Of a stretch of DNA of 64,000 nt, positions 22,401 through 28,196 are shown in pieces; positions within the stretch are counted from its first letter, which is position 1, and every line of letters begins with the position of its first letter. A program made the position numbers and the translations under genes. Under the pieces are notes generated by a model, which saw only the letters and a list, made by a program, of their open reading frames with translations, had not been told where the DNA came from and did no database searches. This DNA comes from Photorhabdus thracensis (GTDB taxonomy: Bacteria; Pseudomonadota; Gammaproteobacteria; Enterobacterales; Enterobacteriaceae), in NCBI RefSeq assembly GCF_001010285.1, contig NZ_CP011104.1, positions 248,001-312,000 of the forward strand. The letters are read 5' to 3'.

Positions 22401-24022
22401 TCGACTTGATATTTAAGGTTAGTTAGTGAATATCCCTTCGCCTCCATCGAGCTATAACCATTTTCAGGTGAAAAATCTTCATTGGCCAAATTACTGGTAT
22501 GGTCGCCTGCTTTGTACCACGCACCGGCATAATATTTCAGCTCTCCGGTTTTAGGATCATTTTTCAACTCCACCATGATCACTTTGGTATATGACTCGAC
22601 ATATTTGGCATAGACATAAGCATTTGATCGACAATTCGATTTCACCGCCGAAACATCCAATACCAAACCATCAGAATGGATTGCACGCCCATGCATTTTT
22701 GCATCAATCAGCGTGATATCTTCTGCTTTAGCGGTGGTTCCGCTGGCATAAGTCACCCATTGATTTTCCTGCAAATCTTCTTCAACAGTATGCTGAATAG
22801 TAATGGGTTGATAATGTTCAAAGATTAAATTGAAAAGACGGTAATCATTATCATTGCTTATATAAGCAAATCCATTCTCTAAAAAGATATCTTCCGTAGC
22901 AAGATTGTTGAGTTGATTACCATTTCTACGCCATGAAGTGGCGTAATAACTCAGTTTACCGGTTTCAGGATCATTTCTCAGCTGAACTTTACTGATCTTA
23001 GTATACATTTCATCAGCAAACGCAAAGAGATAAGTATTAGACTCAGTAGTTGATTTAATTCCTGTCACTTGCTGGGGTTTCTGGGCTCCCATCTTCGCCG
23101 TTGTTAATACAATTTCTTTAGCTTTGGTGTATTCCAATGCTTTATCATATGAATCGCTATCTTCACCTATTCTTGATATTTCATTGTAACCACCGGCACC
23201 GGAGAAGCTGATATTACCATGAGCTATATTAGAATAAATTTTGTTATAACCACCTGCGCCTTCTAATTCGATATTACCGCGAGTCTGTTCATATTTATCT
23301 TTACTTTCTCGCAAGCGTTCAATACGGTTTGATACTCCTGCACCATGCAAGATAATATTGCCTTCTCTCCCTTTACGAATAATGTGGTTATCAATCCCTG
23401 CACCTGTGAAATCAATATTACCGCTTTCAACCCGTGAGCTAATGCTATTTGCCGCCCCCCCGCCAGCGAATTTCACATCGCCGTGGCTTTCCTCATAGTG
23501 GTCATACCAAGTACGGTCAATTTTGTTGCCAGCACCGGCTCCGGTAAAGTTTAAATTACCCTGATTAGTTTCATGCCATAACTCGTTATAACCGCCGACA
23601 CCTTTAAACGTCACATCACCGGATTGTCCTTTACGACTCAGGTTGTTATAAGCAGCAGCCCCGGAGAAATTTAGATTACCGCGGCTTCCTCGGTGATCCA
23701 TAGAAACACCACCCGCCGCGCCAGCAAATGAAATATTGCCATTACCGTTTTTATCAATACTTGCGTAACCTGCGGCGCCATGTACATTCAGATCACCGTC
23801 AATACTCACTATTTTTAAATATCCGGCACCACCATCTACGGCCTTATCGCCAGAATTGGCATAGATTGTTGCCCCGAGCGAACCAACAGTAATATGATCA
23901 TCTCCTCCTTCAGCATGAATCACTCCTCCTACCCCAATAGCGACAATATTATTACCATCATCATCATCTTGATATTTCCCGGTAAAGAAATATTCTGTAC
24001 TGCGGTTTGATGATTTCCCCAT
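13439..24022 (-). CDS. MARTX-family giant multifunctional autoprocessing RTX toxin
   Basis: The product has 3527 residues and is a MARTX toxin. The N-terminus (MGKSSNRSTEYFFTGKY, then repeats such as GNINFTGAG) matches the Vibrio MARTX start and A-type repeats (about residues 1-600). About 700 residues of B-type 19-20-residue repeats follow (roughly 650-1350). Next come a charged coiled-coil stretch (about 1500-1750) and a globular central segment (about 1800-2420). The cysteine protease domain has His in VVGHGRD and Cys in LVGCSL. C-terminal glycine/aspartate C-repeats lie around 3165-3385. In this family the repeats deliver the centre into host cells, where inositol hexakisphosphate activates the protease. 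I prefer the ATG at 24022 (ribosome site AAGGGA) over an in-frame TTG at 24028. No rtxC or RTX transporter gene lies nearby. Confidence 0.93.
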   Translation of the reverse strand: MGKSSNRSTEYFFTGKYQDDDDGNNIVAIGVGGVIHAEGGDDHITVGSLGATIYANSGDKAVDGGAGYLKIVSIDGDLNVHGAAGYASIDKNGNGNISFAGAAGGVSMDHRGSRGNLNFSGAAAYNNLSRKGQSGDVTFKGVGGYNELWHETNQGNLNFTGAGAGNKIDRTWYDHYEESHGDVKFAGGGAANSISSRVESGNIDFTGAGIDNHIIRKGREGNIILHGAGVSNRIERLRESKDKYEQTRGNIELEGAGGYNKIYSNIAHGNISFSGAGGYNEISRIGEDSDSYDKALEYTKAKEIVLTTAKMGAQKPQQVTGIKSTTESNTYLFAFADEMYTKISKVQLRNDPETGKLSYYATSWRRNGNQLNNLATEDIFLENGFAYISNDNDYRLFNLIFEHYQPITIQHTVEEDLQENQWVTYASGTTAKAEDITLIDAKMHGRAIHSDGLVLDVSAVKSNCRSNAYVYAKYVESYTKVIMVELKNDPKTGELKYYAGAWYKAGDHTSNLANEDFSPENGYSSMEAKGYSLTNLKYQVDTVRRVSEHLEHIEEDSHQELVKSSSNIGDSTGDVNFSGMGGGNVIKSSVIRGNVNFEGDGIANVILHSSRFGNTHFEGAGAGNVIVKSGKEGNLWFRGIGLANVLVHQNQRGEMDVNAGGAANVLVRIGDGQYLAHLLAVSNISIHQGHGDSRVIMLGGYNTHTQIGDGSANWLGAGGFNVMTQKGKGKVSSVLVGGANVLTKLAAGHLVSGMLGGANIITHITGDNEMSDTTAIALGGANILTKKGRGDAVAVMGGGANVLTHIGSGSTKGVMLGGVNILTKVGNGDTTGIMFGIGNVFTHVGHHQTLGVMGAAGNIFTKVGDGTAIAAMIGAGNIFTHVGKGDAWALMGGVGNVFTKVGDGNALALMVAAGNVFTHVGDGMSVALMLAKGNVATKVGNGMTLAAMIGEANVMTHVGNGQTFAAMIGQANILTKVGNDLTVGLMVGNANIYTHDGGGTSIGLFAGELNVMTKSGDGTTLAAMFGQANIMTHAGDGLTGVLALGKANIVTKVGQGFMGVVAAAEANVVTHMGASTTAAVLLGKGNILTKMGDGTTVGLLISDVGNIMTHVGDGTTVGFATGKANIITKVGNGTGINAVWGEANVLTQVGNGERYNFAKGKANIITKIGGMQEVTVVQGDANIVTHVGDGNDYTGAWGKANIITKVGDGNNVVLAKADANIVTQVGNGDSFNALWSKGNIVTKVGDGIQVTAAKGKANITTTVGNGLSVTTTHGDLNVNTKVGDGVSVNAVWGEYNINTKVGNGLNVAIMKGKGNANIHIGDGLGINASYARNNVAIKVGNGDFYSLSIAESNTQSSHLSSLFKNIKQTVLNVEGSHAINYLIHGDEASTSGTNKGRGAINLAEVSAIDGFQMDKIDEVSSDLANNLSGTITPVETPDTEVIQNALQIGDNVNSAQDQASPQADAVIRHAKQDKAAQNALSDKEKAEINRQLLEQEKDKQLKTISKSQFQLESTNQDALNNNGQVQRDAISEESRIVTKELFSMTQGMDTLNNYGNYDGKSGDEWRNRFAIGYLDSTQNKLNDAKLTAQKKLVAAQQHFINKREAVKTAIEKSEAGLNKSFENVDSADKDIADAQKKAELKKEEALLQKQRAEKAASDANTAYEKAKQRGESDSTAATNKAAQAQDNAKGAKQADDAKPDRTGATGSGLSGKAYTPIEIEAPKSHIDPALKAETDGWSSEDLALTEEDLAALNNAQQAVNRLQLNKGIHSENTGASIMSMFTEASSDGTVESTLNKPRELTRKAPTISGIDLQGLGGNNPKSRSSVLKELELVLLDKGDKRFIDSTKRRLGSINTDLPSKALVAVREAFNSTVERPDEQHVLQLENALAHWQQHDREEFTQRSKLVKSLRFEMGVLVAHLQAQRAESAGILGITVAPEQVSQFGQQVSFDGFGRVVGLKGDIAQSEINRLTDLQIKPLTQINSVAERDVPKTESESLIVFVSRLQQAAIPEGHSLIERARELWLTGQVTQQETIKLFKDAATQLQAHPELHTLAQQLLADANKEKATGQYIDNLFGRHFDSELAYELVKTASPEAKDTAERTGNFLVQEFEQWISGFYPEGAERDQKIAEKMQSFAKDIDKDFRPWFSRVPELTAFLGEPTFANFKIMMIKVDDGFSVIKVPFLAVKMATTRGMGMDSAAWKREGDIFYQDVITKARSTSTELTAGNDVTYKVEITGKQTNDYGTALPYQPANGKHDDFLYGRKVAAGRILIPGRETAFEGNALAQGHSVVTGASGSTNIMVHLNNYIASKQPDFPKGQSYLNTLAFLVFDGGHSVNESLVVYKALQATGDERKQVLNSYTANYKDLADIAGGSGKAWVNQALDNAFKETQGFYQKYAAVKPQNRPALEDLDGLSGKNKGTEPVIIDDSHLNKPLDAWQTVEVTPQTDSRETRFDGQIILQMEDDPIAARAAANLAGKHPDSSVIIQLDSNGKYRVAYGNLSKLSNKLRWQVVGHGRDTSEQNNIRLSGYSADRLATKLTQFYQNAKLGEKAISKPDHISLVGCSLISDDKRNGFARHFITELDKQGIRSDVSARSSEVAVDATGRKFTRDENNQWVNNLPDNKIVLSWNAEDKLITHTEQVRRGIAESDINFAKVGYTEADSVTKGAIADNTEVFIEPQKRKKVNTSDNSHRQLSYSGNIQVNVGDGEFTALNWGTSNVGIKVGAGGFKSLAFGDNNVMVHIGHGDSQHSFDIGGYQALEGAQMFIGNHNISFNQGRSNDLIVMMDKSIPTPPLVNPFDGATRVADVLKGIARSGEKQDWLATQDQQWTIAGAKKFVRDMSGLDQTSSVDYKTLLNLDSQHERSSRGLQYDAESALNKKFNQWLGENGNSIEMGKISRADKFRQANQQLAFNFAVGGRGADIQVTTGNWNFMFGDNIQSILDTNLGSLFGLMTQQYSTTGMAKTTFTYNPEDLPRQLQNKLLGRLAGVNADTTLADIFGVDYTADGHIVSRTGKPVDGKAILKEMLAVIREFSGDQLKAFTDPEKLLDSLEAGINMGENGVRTFVESHGLKEKAPDEGQGQGSVVSINGDSAQANSKAERAFGFNSLNLPNLFATMFSKDKQAEMKSLVTNLKENLTADLLNMRQKTFDFLRNSRHLQGDGDIHVSLGNYNFNWGGDGKDLGAYLGDNNNFWGGRGDDVYYSLGTSNIFAGGEGNDMGVLMGRENWMFGGNGDDTAVVAGRINQVFMGEGNDQAFVFGEGGFIDAGNGQDYVVTSGNYNRVDTGAGQDYVVTIGNNNRVDLGEGNDFARVFGNDNRIDGYSGNDTVKLMGYHAVINGGEGDDHLIAAAISKFSQFDGGEGQDLLVLGGYQNSFQGGAGADSFVVSTEVIDNRVSDISAEDMVLFNGVDWQNLWFQRSGYDLVLSVNRPAQDKTAQGIFESVGSVTFHDYFNGHRAKLVAQMGNKDTSGEREFTALSDNAVDSLIQAMSSFAPTAGDNGFIENLDSKAKVAIAMAWTDTTIGKGKFA
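13870..14520 (-). repeat. C-terminal RTX-like (C) repeats of the MARTX gene
   Basis: Tandem degenerate nonapeptide-type units, such as GGNGDDTAVVAG, GNGQDYVVTSG and GEGNDFARVFG, occur in the translated minus strand near residues 3165-3385. They are rich in Gly, Asp and Asn. In MARTX toxins the C-terminal repeats bind Ca2+ after secretion and help translocation. Confidence 0.85.
16190..16675 (-). other. Cysteine protease domain (CPD) of the MARTX toxin
   Basis: The translated segment runs from RFDGQIILQMEDD to about RKFTRDENNQWV. The catalytic dyad is visible as VVGHGRD (His, about residue 2516) and LVGCSLISDD (Cys, about residue 2565), spaced as in known MARTX CPDs. CPDs are InsP6-activated and cut between leucine and small residues to release effectors. 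The domain follows the only large globular central region, so one effector block is probably released. Confidence 0.88.
17000..18625 (-). other. Central effector region of the MARTX toxin, unassigned
   Basis: Residues of about 1800-2340 form the only globular block between the B-repeats/coiled coil and the CPD. The first part (ALVAVREAFNST to SLRFEMGVLVAHL) is helical and resembles the four-helix membrane-localisation domains of MARTX and large clostridial toxins. The later part contains GHSVVTGASGSTN and FDGGHSVNESL motifs. These resemble a segment I associate with MARTX effector domains, possibly the Rho-inactivation type. No cysteine is present in this block, so a cysteine-nucleophile mechanism cannot be assumed. 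Function is not assigned. Confidence 0.5.
19965..22060 (-). repeat. B-type glycine-rich repeats of the MARTX gene
   Basis: About 35 tandem 19-20-residue units of the type xVGDGTTxAAMxGxANIxT occupy this roughly 2.1-kb block. At the DNA level they alternate 'ACC...ATG/ACTTTGGT' segments with high similarity. In MARTX toxins these N-terminal repeats are implicated in host membrane pore formation. The tandem similarity makes copy-number change by recombination plausible. Confidence 0.9.
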
Positions 24023-24864
24023 AAACAATCCCTTAATTTAGTTGAGGTTAAATAGAAAAACACTTCATTTGGCGGATACAACCTTGTTTTGAGAATCTAA
24101 TGTCCCGTGAACGATACAAACCCTCTGACCTTTCCACGGAAAAAAACAATGACAGCAATCAATCAGATATTCTTTTATATAATCTGTTCTAATTCAGGCT
24201 AATTGCTGTTTTCAGTCACTTTTTGGGCTATTATTTTTCTAAATAATGAAATAAAGAGAAAAACCCCCTCGTTATAACTGATATCAGAGATGATTTATTC
24301 AAATTTTTTAAACATATTTCACCCCCAAAAAGAAATTTATTCACAAAGATAACAAAAATATTAAGCTCAGAGACATAATGAGCTTATATATCGATAAATA
24401 CGGTTAAATGAATAAGTGGAATAAAATAATATAGGGCAAAAACTCAAAATCAATATTTACACACAAGAAAGTCTGTTTACCCCCCATATATTGCCCCATA
24501 TCCCCACATTGATGTTCAAAATGCAATAAGACAATAAAAATAAACCATAACGAGAACCAAACGTAACTAACTGCTTTAATTTAAATTATTAAATAATTTT
24601 TTCATAAATCAAATCAATAAAGCCAAATTATTAACATTTTTACATCAAGAATACAGGGAAATTTAACTTAGTTATTTGGAATAAAACATCTATCGCAAGA
24701 AAATAACAGAACACATCCAGCAGTCTTATCTAAATAAATACGACCAATAAATACAAAACAACTAACCAAAATAGGTTATGCTGACAACGGCATTGGGTTA
24801 ACTGGTTTACACTATAGCCTCCATCTGGGTATGGCTGTCAGACTCTATGCTGGTCCAGACAAAA

Positions 24865-25030
24865 AAGAGCATCGTAGATAAAACAAGATCAAAAATTGAT
24901 GCACCGGTCACATTTTCACACTTCATGAAACCGATTACATAAAACAAATAACACATCTCACATTCCATTCGAAATAAATTCATTATCTTTAATGTAATAA
25001 CCTATACAAAACTGGAGTTTAAATAAAATG
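24865..25030 (+). repeat. Orphan copy of the nhaC promoter/operator region
   Basis: About 160 bp here closely match 29185-29350, the region between the LacI-type regulator gene and nhaC. Both share CATTTTCACACTTCATGAA, the operator ATGAAACCGATTACAT, ACATTCCATTCGAAA and a following leader, ending in an ATG context. Here no nhaC-like gene follows: the ATG near 25029 is closed after two codons. The copy sits in the roughly 1.1-kb gap (24029-25172) between the MARTX gene and a LuxR-type gene. I see no other feature in that AT-rich gap. Confidence 0.8.
24925..24940. promoter_or_regulatory. LacI/GalR-type operator (orphan copy)
   Basis: The imperfect palindrome ATGAAACCGATTACAT has the central CG and flanking pattern of GalR/CytR-type operators. 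An identical 16-bp copy lies upstream of nhaC at 29252. Here it controls no visible adjacent gene, unless it affects the LuxR-type gene 230 bp downstream. Confidence 0.6.
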
Positions 25031-25172
25031 GTATAGCGAATCTGGCACTAAAATAGTGTAACAATCGTAGCCATACGATTACTTCTGATTATTGGGTAGC
25101 TCACCATAGAACGAATCACTGCCTTTGTTCATTACTGGAATATTTTTTTATTTATATTTTTTAAGGTTACAT

Positions 25173-25844
25173 ATGAGTCAAATTACCCCTCAGTTAACAA
25201 ATATGTGGGATAAAAGTCATGAATCATGGTTTGTAAAAGATAAAGAATTCCGTTTTATGTATGCAAATCCAGTGTTTATGAAAGTAAACAAATTACCTGA
25301 AAATTTTAATGTTATAGGATATACTGATAAAGAATTACCTACACTGTTTAATAATTTTGCTCACCTTTTTGAAGAACATGACCGTAAGGTTTTACAGTCT
25401 ATGCAGAAAGTATCATCTATTGGGACTTATCTGCCGGACAACGGTCAAAAACTTAAATCCTATTCTTGTGACAAATATCCGTTAATGGATGAAAATAATC
25501 AATGCATGGGGATAATTGGTCACGTTAAAGACATAAACCATTTTTCGCTATACAATTACATTAAAAATGACTCATCTACCTCTGTTAGACTCAGACCCCC
25601 TAATAATATATTGACGGCAAAAGAGTGGATAATAATTTTCTTATTCTGTCGTGGTGTCAGCAATAAGTTTATCGCCAATGAAATGAAGATTTCATGCCGT
25701 AGCTTAGAAAAATATTTTGAAATCATCTATGATAAATTATCAATTGGATCAATGACTGAATTGAGGTTATTGTGCAAAGAGAATAACTATGATCTCTATA
25801 TTCCTCCCAAATACTCTCAAGCTACAGGCCATTTTTTGCTATAA
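25173..25844 (+). CDS. PAS4-LuxR family transcriptional regulator (lone copy)
   Basis: This 223-residue LuxR 'solo' has an N-terminal PAS4-like sensor (MSQITPQLTNMWDKSHESWF to about residue 140) and a C-terminal LuxR helix-turn-helix (LTAKEWIIIFLFCRGVSNKF through RSLEKYFEIIYDKLSI). No AHL-binding domain or partner LuxI is present. In Photorhabdus such PAS4-LuxR proteins are numerous and thought to sense host-derived or endogenous small molecules. I chose the ATG at 25173 (AAGG ribosome site) over one 16 codons upstream. It is related to the array at 34.5-40 kb but more divergent, especially in the recognition helix (RSLEKYF rather than RTVETHM). Confidence 0.87.
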   Translation: MSQITPQLTNMWDKSHESWFVKDKEFRFMYANPVFMKVNKLPENFNVIGYTDKELPTLFNNFAHLFEEHDRKVLQSMQKVSSIGTYLPDNGQKLKSYSCDKYPLMDENNQCMGIIGHVKDINHFSLYNYIKNDSSTSVRLRPPNNILTAKEWIIIFLFCRGVSNKFIANEMKISCRSLEKYFEIIYDKLSIGSMTELRLLCKENNYDLYIPPKYSQATGHFLL

Positions 25845-25860
25845 AAGATGATGCCTGTGC

Positions 25861-25916
25861 CCCTATATCCCTGTCATTTAATCGGCTTTCCCTGATTTAG
25901 TGACAAGGATATAGGG
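25861..25916. terminator. Long hairpin after the lone LuxR-type gene
   Basis: A 16-bp arm CCCTATATCCCTGTCA pairs with TGACAAGGATATAGGG with one mismatch, around a 24-base loop. It begins 16 bp past the stop codon. There is no U-run, so it could be a transcript-end stabiliser or a small palindromic repeat rather than a classic terminator. Confidence 0.5.
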
Positions 25917-26088
25917 CAGCTTTCAATACATGCCAATTATAACTAAACCATTCATGCAAAATTATTCAAATAAGTCCGATTCATATTATTCGCTTACAAT
26001 GAGGTACATAAATCCTTTCATGATAATCTGAATAAATTAGCAAAATCCGCCGTAAACCCTAGCCCAGGCGGGCGGGGATATACGGCGA

Positions 26089-26105
26089 AAAGCCCGCAGG
26101 GCTTT
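26089..26105. terminator. Small hairpin after tnpA
   Basis: AAAGCCC / GGGCTTT with a 3-base loop lies just past the tnpA stop. It ends in a T-run read on the minus strand and is a plausible tnpA terminator. Confidence 0.5.
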
Positions 26106-26113
26106 AAAACACG

Positions 26114-26539
26114 TCACTCCGGCGTATTTTGACTGGCAACGTACGCTTTAAGCGTTTCTATCGTTGCCCCTCCAGCGCTACAAGCAAAGTACGATCTTGA
26201 CCACAAAAGCCCAGTTTTGCTCTGCATTCTCAAATGCGTATTTTGCTGGCGAAGTAGCCGGGAAGAAACTGATTTTAAATTATTCACCAAAATGCTCACC
26301 GCGAGTTTGGGGGGATAAGCGACCAACAGGTGTACATGATCTTGCTCACCATCCATCTCAATAATGTCACATTCTAGTTTTGTAGCTGCTGAAGTAAAAG
26401 CCTCCCGTAGCTGTTCAATCATACCTCCATCAAAGAGTTTACGGCGATACTTTGTCGTGAATATTAAATGGACAACCAGCTTACTGACACTGTGTCGTTT
26501 TCGAAGAAAACCTTCCAGTAATTCATTGTGTTTACTCAA
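26114..26539 (-). CDS. tnpA: IS200/IS605-family Y1 transposase TnpA
   Basis: This 141-residue single-strand transposase cuts and rejoins the element's hairpin ends. The HUH metal motif is His68-Val-His70 in EQDHVHLLV, and the catalytic tyrosine is probably Tyr133 in LKAYVASQ. Length fits the family and all key residues are present, so it may be active. It diverges from tnpB with 56 bp between the starts. Confidence 0.93.
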   Translation of the reverse strand: MSKHNELLEGFLRKRHSVSKLVVHLIFTTKYRRKLFDGGMIEQLREAFTSAATKLECDIIEMDGEQDHVHLLVAYPPKLAVSILVNNLKSVSSRLLRQQNTHLRMQSKTGLLWSRSYFACSAGGATIETLKAYVASQNTPE

Positions 26540-26595
26540 TTGAAATATTCCTGCTATCTGTTACTATATCTGAACTATATCAATGAGCGCTGATT

Positions 26596-27744
26596 ATGTT
26601 AAGAGCCATAAAGGTACGCATTTATCCCACTCCGGAACAGGCTGAATATCTTAATGCCCAGTTCGGTGTGGTTCGTTTTGCGTATAACAAGGCTCTGCAT
26701 ATTAAAAAACACGCCTACAAACGGTATGGGGTAAGTTTAAGCCCACGTAAAGATCTGAAGCCGTTACTGGCAACGGCGAAGAAATCACGTAAATATGCGT
26801 GGCTCAAGTCGTATGATTCCATTGCGTTACAGCAGGCGGTCATCAACTTAAACACGGCTTTTGAGAATTTCTTCAATCCAAAGTTGCAGGCAAAATTCCC
26901 TGCCTTTAAGCGCAAACACGGAAAACAATCCAGTTATCACTGTGTTGGCGTGAAGGTGTTGAATGAAGCAAGAAAAATTCCAAAGCTGACGCCGATAGAA
27001 GCGCGCATTCACCGTGAAATCAAAGGTGAAATTAAAAGTATTACCTTATCGCGAACGCCAACGGGAAAATATTTTGCCGCCATTCTCTGTGACGATGGCA
27101 AAGAAACACCGGTTCCTCCTGATGTGATTGATGCAGACAAAAGCACGGGATGTGACCTTGGGTTAACCCACTTCCTTATCTATTCTGATGGCAGGAAACA
27201 AGCCAATCCCCGCTATTTAATCTGGGCCAGTAAAAATCGGGGTAAAGCCCGGTTAATTGTAGCCCGATGCCATGAAAAAGTGACGAATGCCCGGGCTGAC
27301 TTCCAGCACAAATTGTCCCGACAACTCATTGACGAAAACCAAGCGGTGATAGTCGAGACACTGAAAACGAGCAATATGCTCAAAAATCGCAGACTGGCAC
27401 GTCATATTGCCGATGCCGGATGGCACAGCTTTGTCACGAAGCTCGAATATAAAGGGAAAGAAGCGGGAAAACATCTGATCAAACTTGACCAGTGGTATGC
27501 AAGCTCGAAAACCTGTCATTGTTGCGGTCATAAAGAATCAGAAATGCCCTTAAGCCAGCGGTACTGGATGTGTCCAATGTGCCAAACGGAACATGACAGA
27601 GATATCAATGCCGCGTTGAATATCAGGGAACAAGGGTTATTTGAATTACAGGCGGCGGGTCTCGTCGTCTCTGCCCATGGAGGCCAGCGTCAGACTTGTC
27701 GAGCACAAGCAACGGCCTGTGAAGTGGGAAGCCTCGCCCGATAG
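26596..27744 (+). CDS. tnpB: TnpB, RNA-guided nuclease of IS605 element
   Basis: This 382-residue TnpB (OrfB) belongs to the family of omegaRNA-guided DNA nucleases related to Cas12. The RuvC residues appear intact: Asp187 in GCDLGLTH, Glu254 in VIVETLK and Asp in HDRDINAALN (334-336). A zinc finger CHCC ... CPMC lies between the last two motifs. The omegaRNA of this family runs from the 3' part of tnpB into the right end. Here the stop codon itself belongs to the 6-bp target duplication of a MITE, which separates the gene from the original right end. Confidence 0.93.
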   Translation: MLRAIKVRIYPTPEQAEYLNAQFGVVRFAYNKALHIKKHAYKRYGVSLSPRKDLKPLLATAKKSRKYAWLKSYDSIALQQAVINLNTAFENFFNPKLQAKFPAFKRKHGKQSSYHCVGVKVLNEARKIPKLTPIEARIHREIKGEIKSITLSRTPTGKYFAAILCDDGKETPVPPDVIDADKSTGCDLGLTHFLIYSDGRKQANPRYLIWASKNRGKARLIVARCHEKVTNARADFQHKLSRQLIDENQAVIVETLKTSNMLKNRRLARHIADAGWHSFVTKLEYKGKEAGKHLIKLDQWYASSKTCHCCGHKESEMPLSQRYWMCPMCQTEHDRDINAALNIREQGLFELQAAGLVVSAHGGQRQTCRAQATACEVGSLAR

Positions 27745-27991
27745 AGGGTGTCGCAAAAGGCCAGCATTGACAATAAACCCACAGAGATTTATTGCCTGTT
27801 ATTGGAACTGACAACCCAGACAAGCTAAAAATAGCCCATAATATCAGGGCAACGGCCCTTGATAAGTTATACGCTATGACGTTTAGTGTAAGCAGACGGT
27901 TCCAGTTTTCGAGTGAATAAGGTCATAACAGATCTGCGCCTAAAGGAAGAACGCAGATTTTAATGGATAACATGAGCTTTTGCGACACCCT
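27745..27991. mobile_element. 247-bp MITE with 15-bp perfect terminal inverted repeats
   Basis: The ends are AGGGTGTCGCAAAAG and CTTTTGCGACACCCT, a perfect 15-bp inverted repeat. It is flanked by the direct repeat CGATAG (27739-27744 and 27992-27997). No ORF of note is inside, so it must have been moved in trans by a full-length IS not in this window. It is inserted exactly after the tnpB stop codon, inside the right-end hairpin of the IS605-type element. Confidence 0.88.
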
Positions 27992-28051
27992 CGATAGGAC
28001 GGGGAGCAGTCACGCTATGATTCCCCGTTTCACATTTGTCATTGATTACAT

Positions 28052-28177
28052 ATACCCAATAGATTTCAAGTTGCAGCGCGGCGGCAAGTGAACGCATCCC
28101 CAGGAGCATAGATAACGATGTGACTGGGGTAAGTGAACGCAGCCAACAAAGCAGCAACTTGAAAGATGAAGGGTATA
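28052..28177. repeat. Photorhabdus-type palindromic intergenic repeat (about 126 bp)
   Basis: The ends TATACCC...TTTCAAGTTGC and GCAACTTGAA...GGGTATA are inverted repeats, and internal GTGAACGCA motifs recur. I recognise this as a dispersed intergenic element common in Photorhabdus and its relatives. It lies just upstream of the LacI-type regulator gene and may form a large RNA hairpin in its leader. Confidence 0.65.
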
Positions 28178-28196
28178 AACTGCTGAGGAGAGGAAT

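Larger units (their letters stand above)
26048..28013 (+). mobile_element. IS605-type (IS200/IS605 family) element with divergent tnpA and tnpB
   Basis: The element holds a Y1 transposase (tnpA, minus) and a TnpB nuclease (plus) in divergent order, as in the IS605 group. The left end has a hairpin with outer stem CGCCGTA (26048-26054) / TACGGCG (26081-26087). The right end is the GAAGCCTCGCCCGATAG... GACGGGGAGCAGTCAC sequence typical of these elements, interrupted in its loop by a 247-bp MITE. Like other family members it has no target duplication of its own. The exact cleavage points are not determined, and the right border is approximate. Confidence 0.8.

Noticed and set aside
28052-28177. 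Considered as a CRISPR or tRNA-like structure
   Set aside because: It is a single large palindrome, not regularly spaced direct repeats, and has no cloverleaf.
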